Source of the DNA: Clostridiales bacterium
GTDB lineage: Bacteria; Bacillota; Clostridia; Lachnospirales; Lachnospiraceae
Length of the DNA: 32,631 bases
Reading direction: 5' to 3'
Assembly (NCBI GenBank): GCA_021203365.1
Contig: JAJQBI010000004.1
Span: 1 to 32,631, forward strand
Shown here: positions 23,149 through 32,408 of the stretch, piece by piece
Layout of the letters: each line of letters starts with the position of its first letter
Position numbering within the stretch: the stretch's first letter is position 1
Program-made: the position numbers and the translations under genes
The notes under the pieces: generated by a model
Told to the model about the DNA's origin: nothing
Databases searched by the model: none
What the model saw: the letters and a program-made list of their open reading frames with translations, nothing else

Positions 23149-26100
23149 AGCACTCGATCCGCACTGTACTGGTCACACCCTGGGCGGTTCTGGTTTTCCG
23201 GACGATGATTTTTTTGTCAATGCGGTCCTTCAGCTCGGATACATGGGATACAATCCCCACCATACGGTTCCCCTGACTGAGGCTTTTCAGAGCGCGAACC
23301 GCCTGGTCCAGGGCTTCCTCATCCAGGGAGCCGAAGCCTTCGTCCACAAACATGGTGTCCAGCTGAACGCCTCCGGAATAGGACTGAACCTCGTCGGACA
23401 GGCCCAGGGCCAGAGAAAGGGAGGCCTGAAAGGTTTCGCCGCCGGAAAGAGTTTTCACACTGCGAACCGTTCCGTTATAGTGATCGATCACATCCAGCTC
23501 CAGGCCGCTTTTTCCCACCCGGCTTCCGGGCTCCTGACGGCGGATCAGCTCATACTGGCCGCCGCTCATGGTCAGGAAGCGCAGATTGGCCTTCCAGATG
23601 ATCCGGTCAAAATAATACATCTGCACATAGGTTTCCAGCATCACTCTGGCCTTTCCGGTCACCGTTCCGCCGGCTGTATCCGCCAGCGCCTTCATCCACT
23701 TCCACCGCTCCTCCGTATCCCGCAGCTCCCTCTGCCCCTTCCAGACCTTTTTCTCCATATCCCGGTTATTTTCCAGGCGCACATGAAGCGTATCACGAAC
23801 TTCTGACAGTTCCTTTTTCTTTTCCCCAAGTATGAGGATCGCCGCCTGGATTTCTTCCTCCGTCCGGCCTTCTGTTTCACCCAGGGCCTCCTCCAGAGCC
23901 CGGATGTCCGCCTGAATCCCGTCCATTTCCCGCCGGGTCCTCTCATAGGCATCCCCGGCGCCGGAAAGCTCCGCCTCAAGCTTCTGTTTTTCTTCCTCCA
24001 GCTTCCGGATATGGTTCTCACATTCCTCCCGGGTCCGGATCCCGGTCTCCGCAAGAAGCTGGTCCCGCTGCTTCTCCATCTGTGCCTTCCCTGCCGTATC
24101 CGCGGCCATCTGCCGGGCACAGGCAAAAGCCGTCGCCTCCGCGGTCTCACCGGCCTTTTGCAGCTTTGTGATCCGGGTGTTCAGACTGCGGCGAAGACGA
24201 AGCTTCTTTTCCGCCTCCTGCAGCTGCCCGGCAAAGCTTTCCCTGCATTTCTGAAGATATGCCAGCCGGTTCTCAGGCTGTCCCGGCCGCTGACCGCTGG
24301 CCGGCTCCCATACAGCTTCCCCGGAAAAAGCATACCGTTCCCCGTACAATGCCGCCCATTCCGCCGCCCTGTTTTTTATCTTTTCCGCCTGATCCAAAAG
24401 CCCCAGGCACAGACTCTGCGCCTGACTGTCCAGCACCGCCAGACGGCGGGCCAGTTCCTGCAGCTTCTTTTGGGACAGGTCCATTTTTTCCTGATTTTTC
24501 CGGCTTTCCTCTTCCAGCTTCCGGCGGACCAGCTGCCTTCCTTTTACCTCAGAGTATGCCTCCTCCAAAGCCCGGATTTCCTTTTGCAGCTTTTCTGAAA
24601 AACTTCCCAGAATCTCCTCCGCCCTGGCCGAACAGGGAGGCGTCTCCTTCAGCTGCGCCAGGATTTCCCAACAGATTTCTTCTCTGTCCTCTGTCGGCCC
24701 GGGCTCTCTCCGAATCTCCCCGTCCGCCTCTCCAAAGCAGAGGTCCCCAATGTCTTTCGCCAGTTCCTGGCACAGCTGTGCGGCCCGTTCACCGGCACTT
24801 CCGGCCTGGGCGCTCAAGGACGCGGTTTCCCCCTGAAGCTTTTCGACTTTTTTCTGCTCTTTTTCCAGAATGGCCCTGGAGGGCGCCTTTTCCTGCACAA
24901 CAGCCGGGCGGGGATGATGAAGGGAACCACATACCGGGCACTCTTCCCCCTCCCGCAGGCTTCCCGCCAGAAAGCCTGCCTGGGCATCCAGGAAAGCCTT
25001 CTCCGTTTCCCGCAGACGCTCCCGCTCCCCATCCAGTTTCCCATAGGATTTTCCATAGGCTCTGCGAAGCGCCTCCGCACTTTCCTGCGCCTTCGCGCAC
25101 TCCTCCAGAAGCGCATAAAGCTTCTGAAGCCGGAGGTTTTCTGATTCCTTCCCCTGCATCTCATGCTCCAGGCGAAGCTGTTCCACCTCCAGACCGGAAA
25201 GCTTCTCCATTTTCTCTTCCGTCTCCGCGGCGCACTCCCCAAGCTTCCGGTTAAGGGCAGCCTCCTTTTCTCTTTCCGCGGCCGTCTCTCCCCGCGCTTT
25301 CTCCGTATCCCTCTGTCTGCGAAGCAGGTCTTCCGATTCCAGGAAAAGCCGCTCCGCCTCCTCCTGGCTGTGAAGGAATTTCTGCCGTTCTTCCCCCGCG
25401 CTTTCCAGCGTCTCCAGTTCCTGACGGGCCTGCCTCTCTCCGACTTCCGACTGTGCCTTTTCTTCCTGCGCCAGGGCCTGCTTTTTCCCGGCTTCCTCGA
25501 TGGAGCTTTCCAGAGATGCAATGGCCTCCGCCAGAGAATCCAGCTGTTCAAACCGCTTCAGGCTGTCCCTCTCCTTCCGGATAGCTGCCAGGATTTCCGG
25601 TGTCCGCTCATTCTCCTTCCGTGCTGTCTCATAGGCCTCTTTTCTCTGCCTCAGCACCGGCTCCAGCTCCGCCCTGCGGATTTGCGCCGCCTCCAGATTC
25701 CGTCGGTTTTTCTTCTCCCGGCCCACCCGGGAAAGACTTTCATTCTCCCTTTGAAGGGCTTCCTCCGCGGCTTTTCGCTCATCGTCCAGCTCTTCCATGG
25801 CCTTCTGATCCTCCTCCAGCATCCGCCGGAGAATCTCCAGAGCTTCCTCCATATTCCCCTCAAAGCCGCCTTTTTTCAGAGCCTCCCACCGGATTCCGGG
25901 GTCGCTCTCCCCAGGCCGCACCTGTTCCAGATACTGTCGGATGCTGCGGAACTTTTCCTGGTATTCCCGATCCAGAAGGCCGGCCTGGGCCTTCAGCTTT
26001 TCCTGTATGGCGCGATAAATTCCGGTGTGAAAAAGCTTCCGGAAAATTCTGCTTCTCTCCTCGGTTTCCGCCAGGAGAAGGCGGCGAAAATCCCCCTGCG

Positions 26101-26560
26101 CGATCATGGCAATCTGAGTAAACTGCCTCATATCCAGGCCAATAAGAGCGGTTACCGCCTGGGTCACCTCCCGCACCTTCGTCACCGGATTTCTCCCATC
26201 CGGATAGAACAGGCGGGCCTCCCCCTTCTGCATGGTCATGCCCGTTCCCCGGGCCTTTGGCCGCAGGTAATCCGGGCTTCGATATACGGTATATTCCTTC
26301 CCGCGATAGGCAAAAACAAGCTCCGCATAGGTCGCTGTCTCAGGAGCCGCATACTTACTGCGGAGCATTCCGGCCTCCCGGACACCGCCGCTGGTCTCCC
26401 CGTACAGGGCAAAGGTGATGCCGTCAAAAATTGTGGTTTTTCCCGCACCGGTATCTCCGGTCACCAGAAAAAGGCCTTCCCCTCCAAACAGAGAAAAATC
26501 AATCTCCGTTTTTCCGGCATAAGGGCCAAAAGCAGACAGGGTAAGCTTCACAGGTCTCAT
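23147..26560 (-). CDS. sbcC: SbcC nuclease subunit (Rad50-like ATPase)
   Basis: The 1137-aa SMC-like protein has Walker A GDTGAGKT at 35-42, then roughly 700 residues of coiled coil rich in Glu, Lys and Arg, broken by a zinc hook C541-P-V-C544. The C-terminal ATPase lobe has the signature LSGGETFQASLSLALGLS and Walker B MFVDEGFGSLDEE. With SbcD it forms an ATP-driven nuclease that opens hairpins and protein-blocked DNA ends. Its start overlaps the sbcD stop by 4 nt (ATGA). The long antisense frames within it come from its GC-rich coiled-coil codons. Confidence 0.95.
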   Translation of the reverse strand: MRPVKLTLSAFGPYAGKTEIDFSLFGGEGLFLVTGDTGAGKTTIFDGITFALYGETSGGVREAGMLRSKYAAPETATYAELVFAYRGKEYTVYRSPDYLRPKARGTGMTMQKGEARLFYPDGRNPVTKVREVTQAVTALIGLDMRQFTQIAMIAQGDFRRLLLAETEERSRIFRKLFHTGIYRAIQEKLKAQAGLLDREYQEKFRSIRQYLEQVRPGESDPGIRWEALKKGGFEGNMEEALEILRRMLEEDQKAMEELDDERKAAEEALQRENESLSRVGREKKNRRNLEAAQIRRAELEPVLRQRKEAYETARKENERTPEILAAIRKERDSLKRFEQLDSLAEAIASLESSIEEAGKKQALAQEEKAQSEVGERQARQELETLESAGEERQKFLHSQEEAERLFLESEDLLRRQRDTEKARGETAAEREKEAALNRKLGECAAETEEKMEKLSGLEVEQLRLEHEMQGKESENLRLQKLYALLEECAKAQESAEALRRAYGKSYGKLDGERERLRETEKAFLDAQAGFLAGSLREGEECPVCGSLHHPRPAVVQEKAPSRAILEKEQKKVEKLQGETASLSAQAGSAGERAAQLCQELAKDIGDLCFGEADGEIRREPGPTEDREEICWEILAQLKETPPCSARAEEILGSFSEKLQKEIRALEEAYSEVKGRQLVRRKLEEESRKNQEKMDLSQKKLQELARRLAVLDSQAQSLCLGLLDQAEKIKNRAAEWAALYGERYAFSGEAVWEPASGQRPGQPENRLAYLQKCRESFAGQLQEAEKKLRLRRSLNTRITKLQKAGETAEATAFACARQMAADTAGKAQMEKQRDQLLAETGIRTREECENHIRKLEEEKQKLEAELSGAGDAYERTRREMDGIQADIRALEEALGETEGRTEEEIQAAILILGEKKKELSEVRDTLHVRLENNRDMEKKVWKGQRELRDTEERWKWMKALADTAGGTVTGKARVMLETYVQMYYFDRIIWKANLRFLTMSGGQYELIRRQEPGSRVGKSGLELDVIDHYNGTVRSVKTLSGGETFQASLSLALGLSDEVQSYSGGVQLDTMFVDEGFGSLDEEALDQAVRALKSLSQGNRMVGIVSHVSELKDRIDKKIIVRKTRTAQGVTSTVRIEC

Positions 26561-27702
26561 AGGCTTTCCTCCTGGATCTCCCGGATCAGTTTTTCAAGAA
26601 AGGCTCGCTGTTCCTCACAGATCGGCTCGTTATTCACCTGTTCATAAAATTCCTCAAACAGCTCCAGCTCCGATTTGTTTTCCCGGGGATCCGACGCACG
26701 CAGCTCCCGGTTTTCCCGGGTCCGCCGATTGTCATAGGTCAGGCGCATCAGATTGGGATAAATGGTGCGCAGCTTCTCCATTCCGTTGGGAACATCCTCC
26801 TCATCGGTGAGGACAATCTGCAGGTAATCCTCTTTATTTTCCGGGGTATAGGCCTTCCGGTCCGTAACCTCCAGATAGGTTCCCCTCAGGACCCGCATGT
26901 CCCGCAGAGGCACAAGAGGCACCGTCCGGACGGTCAGATTTCCCTTTTCCCGCAGCTCCACAACCGTCACCGATTTCCCGTAAGGAGCCTCCGAAAAGGA
27001 ATACTTCAAAGGTGTGCCGGAATATCGGACAGTCTCTCTTCCCACATACTGCGGGTTGTGGATATGCCCCAGCGCCACATAGTCAAAGGGGGCAAAAACC
27101 GCGCCGTCCACATTGTCCAGCCCGCCCACGGAAACCTCCTCCGAATCACTGCGTCCGGCTCCGGTGACAAACTGATGGGCCACCAGAACATTTCGCAGGG
27201 CCACATCCGGCTCCACCTGTCCCAGAGCCGCCTCCAGGGCTTCCTGGTAAGTTGTGATCTCACAGGGGTGCGTCCCCTCCAGGGCGTGACGCACCACCGC
27301 GGGCTTAAGAAAGGGAAGGAGGTAAATATTCACCGGTCCATACTCATCCTTTGCTGTGACACACTGAATTTTCCCGTCATACACAGGAGAAATATAAATG
27401 CGGCTTTCCGCCAGCAGCTCCGCCCCAAAGGACAGCCGTTCCGGGGAATCGTGATTGCCGCTGACCATATAAACGGGAAAACTGTCCCTGGAAAGCTCTG
27501 TCAGGAAATGGTCCACGGTCTGCACCGCCTCCGCCGAGGGAACCGTTTTGTCATAGATGTCCCCCGCCAGGAGAACACCGTCCGCCGCCTCCCTCCGGAT
27601 GATATCCAGAATCTGTTCCAGAATATATTTCTGGTCCTCCAGCATGGAAAACTCATGCACCCGCTTCCCGATATGCAGGTCCGAAATATGCACCAGCTTC
27701 AT
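26557..27702 (-). CDS. sbcD: SbcD exonuclease subunit (Mre11-like)
   Basis: The 381-aa metallophosphoesterase carries all family motifs in order: D8-x-H10 (SDLHIG), GDIYD at 47-51, GNHD at 82-85, H176 (AHQFVTG) and GHIH at 212-215. These residues bind two Mn ions for 3'-5' exonuclease and endonuclease activity in the SbcCD complex. The C-terminal part (about 280-381) should contact the SbcC coiled coil. Ribosome site GGGGAG is about 6 nt before the ATG. It starts 41 nt after the GH78-like gene and overlaps sbcC. Confidence 0.95.
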   Translation of the reverse strand: MKLVHISDLHIGKRVHEFSMLEDQKYILEQILDIIRREAADGVLLAGDIYDKTVPSAEAVQTVDHFLTELSRDSFPVYMVSGNHDSPERLSFGAELLAESRIYISPVYDGKIQCVTAKDEYGPVNIYLLPFLKPAVVRHALEGTHPCEITTYQEALEAALGQVEPDVALRNVLVAHQFVTGAGRSDSEEVSVGGLDNVDGAVFAPFDYVALGHIHNPQYVGRETVRYSGTPLKYSFSEAPYGKSVTVVELREKGNLTVRTVPLVPLRDMRVLRGTYLEVTDRKAYTPENKEDYLQIVLTDEEDVPNGMEKLRTIYPNLMRLTYDNRRTRENRELRASDPRENKSELELFEEFYEQVNNEPICEEQRAFLEKLIREIQEESL

Positions 27703-27743
27703 AAAAATCTCCCCTATTTCTCACCATATATCCCGGCCGTTTC

Positions 27744-29309
27744 TCAGTCCTCTTCCTCATTGCAGAAAAAGGTCCGGATCAGATAGGCCGGCGTGCAGCT
27801 CCAGGCGTGGCAGTAGCTGTTGATCACGCTTCCTCCATAGGGGGAGGCTTTGGGGTCTTTGGGATCCCAGGCTTCCCAGAAGGTATCCGCCCCCGCGTCA
27901 AGCATGCTTCCCCAGTATTCCTTCATGTGGTTCAGCGCCTTGTCCTTCAGGCCCACACGCAGCAGCGCCATAATATAATAGTGGTGCATATAGGGCGTGC
28001 TCATGGGACAGTTATCCAGAAACTCGTCGGATCGGCTCATAAGATCATAAGCCTCCTCCGGGGAAAGCACATCCGCCAGCACCATCCAGACCTGACTGGC
28101 AATGGAAATCTGTCCGTTGGAGACAAAGCACTTTTTCTCCTCATCCCAGAATCTGGCACGGGCCGCGTTTTCCAACCTCCGCATCCGGTCCATCAGCCAG
28201 TTGGACTGAGACCAGTCATTTTTGTGGCGGGCCAGTCTCCGGGCATAACGGATGGCAAAAATCAGGATCGCCTGGGCACAGGCGGTTTTGTCCAGCCCCT
28301 CCGTCCAGTCCACAAAGGTTCCGTCCACAGCCTCCCTGGATACCACATCATTCTCACACATGCGCAGAGAGTGCTCCACCTGCTGCATGGCAATGTCATA
28401 GAGATCGTCCAGAGCTTCCATATCGTCGGTCTGCTGCAGATATTCCTCCAGCGCCACCACATAAAACAGCGCATAATCAAACATCCAGGTATCATCCGCC
28501 TCCACCGTGGGCGCGGTAAACATACAGGCGCTCACCCGGCCGTCGGGAAAACGGCTGCCGCCGAAAAGATACAGACAGTGCTTTACCAGATCATAATTTT
28601 TAAAGCTGACATAGTTGGTGAGAGCCTGAAGGCGCAGGTCCCCCATCCACAGGCGCTGGTCTCTCTTGGGTCCGTCCTCAAAAACATCCTGCATACAGTT
28701 CTGCAGGGTACGGAGGCTGACCTCATAAATCTTATCCAGCAGAGGATCTCCCGTGGAATAAGGCTCCATCCGGTCCACATCCGCCGAGGTCTCCGTCAGA
28801 CACTCCGCATGGGACACGATCAGTTTATATTTGGGAGACGTATCCATCATGGTGATCTTCAGATAACGAAAGGCATATCTTCTGGGCAGGACCACCTTGG
28901 CCGGCAGCTGATCCACGTGAATGTATTCCTCCTGAATCCAGCTTCGGGAAATCCAGCCGTTATACTCTTCTGAATTCTCACTGAGCTCCTGCATGGTTTC
29001 CGCAAACTTCAGCTTCAGAAACGCCGGAGCATCCGGGTGGCTGCCGCTGTAGCTCAGATTCAGAGTCAGATACCCCACATAATGGGTTCCAAAATCCAGG
29101 CAGAGATTCTGCCCCTTTCCCATGGCCAGATGGCGGAGCTTGTGAAGAACCACCTCCTCCTTCTCGGAGCTGTAGCGCTCCTTCAGCTGAAATCCGCCCA
29201 CCGGTTCCTTCACTTTATGATGCAGATTGGGCGCCAGCTCCGCCGCCCTCTCCAGAAGCTTCGCATTGTCCAGAGGATGAAAGCCTTCAATAATACTAAT
29301 CAGTTCCAT
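27744..29309 (-). CDS. GH78-like (alpha-L-rhamnosidase related) glycoside hydrolase
   Basis: The 521-aa protein has an N-terminal beta domain (about 1-175) and an (alpha/alpha)6 barrel of GH78 type. The catalytic strip FEDGPKRDQRLWMGDLR (about 210-226) aligns with the usual D-C-P-x-R-D-E-R-L-G-W-x-G-D. D212 and D224 are kept, but the position of the general acid Glu is Q218. The base Glu is kept as E479 (TFWEAWDP), followed by the family's CHAWSCTPAYL. No signal peptide is present, so it acts in the cytoplasm, perhaps on imported rhamnosides or other deoxysugar glycosides. Ribosome site AAGGA is 4 nt before the ATG. It is read ahead of sbcD, which is an odd pairing. Substrate and activity are uncertain. 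Confidence 0.75.
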   Translation of the reverse strand: MELISIIEGFHPLDNAKLLERAAELAPNLHHKVKEPVGGFQLKERYSSEKEEVVLHKLRHLAMGKGQNLCLDFGTHYVGYLTLNLSYSGSHPDAPAFLKLKFAETMQELSENSEEYNGWISRSWIQEEYIHVDQLPAKVVLPRRYAFRYLKITMMDTSPKYKLIVSHAECLTETSADVDRMEPYSTGDPLLDKIYEVSLRTLQNCMQDVFEDGPKRDQRLWMGDLRLQALTNYVSFKNYDLVKHCLYLFGGSRFPDGRVSACMFTAPTVEADDTWMFDYALFYVVALEEYLQQTDDMEALDDLYDIAMQQVEHSLRMCENDVVSREAVDGTFVDWTEGLDKTACAQAILIFAIRYARRLARHKNDWSQSNWLMDRMRRLENAARARFWDEEKKCFVSNGQISIASQVWMVLADVLSPEEAYDLMSRSDEFLDNCPMSTPYMHHYYIMALLRVGLKDKALNHMKEYWGSMLDAGADTFWEAWDPKDPKASPYGGSVINSYCHAWSCTPAYLIRTFFCNEEED

Positions 29310-29375
29310 AATTTCCTTCTCTCACTTTCCGGCCCTATGGCCATCCGCAGTTTTTCACTGCATTCAATGATGTTG

Positions 29376-29403
29376 GGGTCAAAAGTATTTGACCTCTTGA
29401 CCC
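29376..29403. promoter_or_regulatory. Inverted-repeat operator candidate between GH78-like and MATE genes
   Basis: GGGTCAA (29376-29382) and TTGACCC (29397-29403) are perfect arms, and a third half-site TTGACC lies at 29389-29394. Direct copies of CATTCAAT flank the block (29361-29368 and 29410-29417), and TATAAT follows at 29418-29423. It could control the GH78-like gene, the MATE gene or both. Confidence 0.45.
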
Positions 29404-29464
29404 TGGTATCATTCAATTATAATGGTTCCCGGTCACAGACGCAACTGCGGATTTCCGGGAGCGC

Positions 29465-29493
29465 TTGCATTTTTTTCAGGCCGCGACTATAAT
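29465..29493 (+). promoter_or_regulatory. Promoter of the MATE gene
   Basis: TTGCAT, a 17-nt spacer and TATAAT on the + strand give a leader of about 20 nt before the ATG at 29520. It is similar at both ends to the orphan element at 16988-17016. Confidence 0.6.
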
Positions 29494-29519
29494 AAATGTG
29501 ATTGTCAGGAGGGAAATCG

Positions 29520-30866
29520 ATGAAGGAAAAAACAACCGTTTCACGCAATGAAGAAATGCTGCACGCCCCGGTGGAAAGAATCATTCCAAAGCTTGCGGGG
29601 CCTACCATCCTGTCCATGCTGATCACCGCCATTTACAACATGGCAGACACCTTTTTCGTAAGTCAGCTGGGCACCTCCGCCTCCGGGGCGGTGGGCATCA
29701 TCTACTCGGCCATGGCGATGATTCAGGCCTTTGCATTTACCATCGGCATGGGAGCGGGCAACAATATCTCCCGTCTCCTTGGCGCCGGTGAGGAGGAGGA
29801 AGCCAGAAAATTCGCTTCCACTGCCTGGTTTACAGGTTTTGGATTTGGCTGTGTCCTGGCGCTGGTGGGTCTCTCTCAGCTGCGGAACATCGTCATGCTC
29901 CTGGGCTCCACGGAAACCATCGCACCTTACGCGGAGGATTACGCCCGTTTTATTTTTCTGGCGGCGCCTTTTATGATGTGCTCCTTTATCATGAACAATA
30001 TGCTCCGTTTCCAGGGACTGGCGGTTTATTCCATGGCGGGAATCACCATCGGCGGCATCCTGAATATGGTTCTGGACCCCATTCTGATCTTCGGCTTTCA
30101 CATGGGGACCTCCGGCGCGGGCATCGCTACCGGCTTTTCACAGATTGTCAGCTTCACAATTCTGCTCTTTATGTGCAATACCCACAAGGACGCCATCCGG
30201 ATCACCCCCCGCTATTTCGCGCCCTCCCTTAAAAGATACGGAAAAATATTCTATACAGGCGCACCCTCCCTGGCCAGACAGGGCATCGCCAGTGTTTCCT
30301 CTGTAATTCTGAACACCATCGCCGGACAGTACGGTGACGCGGCAGTAGCCGCGCTGTCTATCGTATCCCGGTTTACCATGTTTATCAATTCCGTGGTCAT
30401 CGGCTTCGGCCAGGGCTTTCAGCCGGTCTGCGCCTTTAACTTCGGCGCCAGGCAGTATGACCGGGTCCGCCGGGCCTTCTGGTTCTGTGTAAAGGTCTCT
30501 ACAGTGGTTCTGCTCCTGCTCTGCGCCGTCTCCCTGCTGTTCTCCGGGCACATCATCGCCCTTTTCCGCCGGGACGACGCAGAGGTAATCGCCATCGGCA
30601 CCTTTGCCCTCCGGGCCCAGCTGGTCACCATGCCGCTGTGGGGATTCTACACCATGTCCAACATGTTTTCCCAGTCCATCGGCTATGGTTTTCGGGCCTC
30701 CGTCATATCCTGTGCGAGGCAGGGGCTCTTCCTGATCCCTGTCCTCTACATACTCCCTGCCCTGCTGGGCCTTAAGGGTCTGCAGCTTGCTCAGCCGCTG
30801 TCAGACATCCTGGCCTTCCTGCTCTCCCTTCTCCTGATCCGCGGAATTCTGAAAGAGCTGAAATAA
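29520..30866 (+). CDS. MATE family efflux transporter (MepA-like)
   Basis: The 448-aa membrane protein has twelve predicted hydrophobic segments in two homologous halves. Family features seen are PTILSMLITAIYNMADTFFV (28-47), the GAGNNISRLLGAG loop (78-90), NMVLDPILIFG, and PVCAFNFGARQYDRV in the second half. MATE proteins expel cationic drugs or metabolites in exchange for Na+ or H+. An earlier TTG at 29502 is not the start, because the ribosome site AGGAGG (29507-29512) lies after it; the ATG at 29520 is 7 nt past that site. It converges on the second MATE gene at a double hairpin. Confidence 0.92.
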   Translation: MKEKTTVSRNEEMLHAPVERIIPKLAGPTILSMLITAIYNMADTFFVSQLGTSASGAVGIIYSAMAMIQAFAFTIGMGAGNNISRLLGAGEEEEARKFASTAWFTGFGFGCVLALVGLSQLRNIVMLLGSTETIAPYAEDYARFIFLAAPFMMCSFIMNNMLRFQGLAVYSMAGITIGGILNMVLDPILIFGFHMGTSGAGIATGFSQIVSFTILLFMCNTHKDAIRITPRYFAPSLKRYGKIFYTGAPSLARQGIASVSSVILNTIAGQYGDAAVAALSIVSRFTMFINSVVIGFGQGFQPVCAFNFGARQYDRVRRAFWFCVKVSTVVLLLLCAVSLLFSGHIIALFRRDDAEVIAIGTFALRAQLVTMPLWGFYTMSNMFSQSIGYGFRASVISCARQGLFLIPVLYILPALLGLKGLQLAQPLSDILAFLLSLLLIRGILKELK

Positions 30867-30870
30867 AAAC

Positions 30871-30888
30871 GTGCGCCGCCAGGCGCAC
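30871..30888. other. Short hairpin directly after the first MATE gene
   Basis: GTGCGCC (30871-30877) pairs with GGCGCAC (30882-30888) around GCCA. It lies 4 nt after the stop and 5 nt before the larger terminator stem, so the two form a tandem 3' structure. Confidence 0.5.
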
Positions 30889-30892
30889 AGAC

Positions 30893-30938
30893 AAATACCC
30901 CGGTGCAGGCGATTTCTGCCTGCACCGGGGTATTTCTG
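30893..30938. terminator. Strong bidirectional terminator between two MATE genes
   Basis: A perfect 18-bp stem (30893-30910 with 30918-30935) around a 7-nt loop has GC-rich inner pairs and A/T-rich base pairs. It ends both convergent MATE genes. Confidence 0.75.
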
Positions 30939-30985
30939 TCACATGACATCCTGACCCGACCAAAACATTCGGAATCCCGGTTCTG

Positions 30986-32374
30986 TTACTGGTTTTCCGC
31001 CACGCTCCGCTTCAGGGGCTGCAGAACGTTCTTATTGATCCGGAAATGGAAGAATATACTGCACCCCAGGGATACAATCTCCGCCAGCGGCCACGCATAC
31101 CACACCATGGACACTTCCCCGGTAAGAGAAAACACATAAGCCAGGGGAACGAGAACCACCAGCTGCCGCAGAAAAGAAACAATCATACTGTAAACGCCAT
31201 TTCCCACTGCCTGGAAATAGGAGGAGGAAATCACACCGATTCCCGCAAAAATAAAGCTGAGACTGATGGTACGAAGCGCTGTAACCCCAATCGCCAGCAT
31301 CTCATCCGAGGCACTGAACAGAAGCAGCATTTCCTCCGGGAATATCTGCACCAGCGCCAGCGCCAGAAGCATAATGGCGGTAGCATAAACCATGGAAAGC
31401 TTTAAAGTCTTCACCATCCGGTCCGGCTTCCTCGCCCCATAATTATAGGCTATGATGGGCACCATTCCGTTATTCATACCGAAAACCGGCATAAACGCAA
31501 AGCTCTGCAGTTTATAGTATACCCCAAATACGGCCACGGCTGTGGAGGAAAAGACAACCAGAATTTTATTCACACAGAAGGTCATTACCGAACCGATGGC
31601 AACCATGAGCACCGATGGAACGCCTATGTAAAGAATATTTCCGATGGCAGAAAGCCTCGGCCGGAAGCTTTGGAACTTCAAAGAGATATCCTCGTTAAAT
31701 CTTGTATTAAAAATCACGGCAAGGATTGCCGCGATAATCTGTCCGCTGACAGTGGCCGCCGCAGCACCGGCGATTCCCATCTCGGGAGCTCCGAACAGCC
31801 CGAAAATCAGGATCGGATCCAGAACAATGTTGATAATCGCGCCCAGTCCCTGGGTAATCATGGTGAAAATGGTTTTCCCCGTAGACTGCAGCATCCTCTC
31901 AAAAATCATTTCCACAAAAAGGCCAAAACTAAAGCACAGAACGATGGAAAGATACTGATACCCATAGTCCGCGATCACGTCCGAAGCGCCCTGCACCACA
32001 AAAAACCACCGTGCAATGGTAAGGCCCAGCACCAGAAAAATAACATATCCGCAGGCCGAGAGAAAGACGCCGTGCATGGCCATCTGATTGGCGCCCTCCT
32101 GATCCTTCTGCCCCAGATTCCTGGAAACCAGAGCATTCATACCTACGGCAATCCCGCTTCCTACCCCGATGAGAAGGTTCTGCATGGGGAAAGCCATGGA
32201 AACAGCCGTCAGCGCGTCCTCACAGATCCTGGACACGAAAATACTGTCCACCACATTATAAAGTGCCTGCACAAGCATGGAGATCATCATTGGCAATGCC
32301 ATGGTAATCAACAGCCTGTTCACCGGCATTGTCCCCATCTTGTTCTCCGCCGGCGCAGATTGTTCCTTGTTCAT
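30986..32374 (-). CDS. MATE family efflux transporter
   Basis: The 462-aa membrane protein has the MATE double six-helix plan: LLITMALPMMISMLVQALYN at the first helix, VDSIFVSRICEDALTAVSMA next, the NIVLDPILIFGLFG segment, and MVPIIAYNYGARKPDRM in the second half. It resembles the first MATE protein only at family level, so this is not a recent duplication. The frame opens with GTG at 32383, which overlaps the ribosome site (AAGGAG), so the ATG at 32374, 8 nt past the site, is the start. A 24-bp perfect-arm palindrome lies upstream, suggesting repressor control by a gene not in the window. Confidence 0.92.
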   Translation of the reverse strand: MNKEQSAPAENKMGTMPVNRLLITMALPMMISMLVQALYNVVDSIFVSRICEDALTAVSMAFPMQNLLIGVGSGIAVGMNALVSRNLGQKDQEGANQMAMHGVFLSACGYVIFLVLGLTIARWFFVVQGASDVIADYGYQYLSIVLCFSFGLFVEMIFERMLQSTGKTIFTMITQGLGAIINIVLDPILIFGLFGAPEMGIAGAAAATVSGQIIAAILAVIFNTRFNEDISLKFQSFRPRLSAIGNILYIGVPSVLMVAIGSVMTFCVNKILVVFSSTAVAVFGVYYKLQSFAFMPVFGMNNGMVPIIAYNYGARKPDRMVKTLKLSMVYATAIMLLALALVQIFPEEMLLLFSASDEMLAIGVTALRTISLSFIFAGIGVISSSYFQAVGNGVYSMIVSFLRQLVVLVPLAYVFSLTGEVSMVWYAWPLAEIVSLGCSIFFHFRINKNVLQPLKRSVAENQ

Positions 32375-32408
32375 GTCAATCACTCCTTTTGTACTTTTTC
32401 CTTCTTCC

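Noticed and set aside
22973..23208. C-terminal tail of the uncorrected recQ frame
   Set aside because: The peptide has no similarity to HRDC, while the shifted frame restores HRDC exactly and ends before sbcC.
25163..26647. Long + strand open frame opposite sbcC
   Set aside because: It mirrors the Glu/Lys/Arg coiled coil of SbcC and yields a Leu/Phe/Pro-rich product with no motif and no ribosome site.
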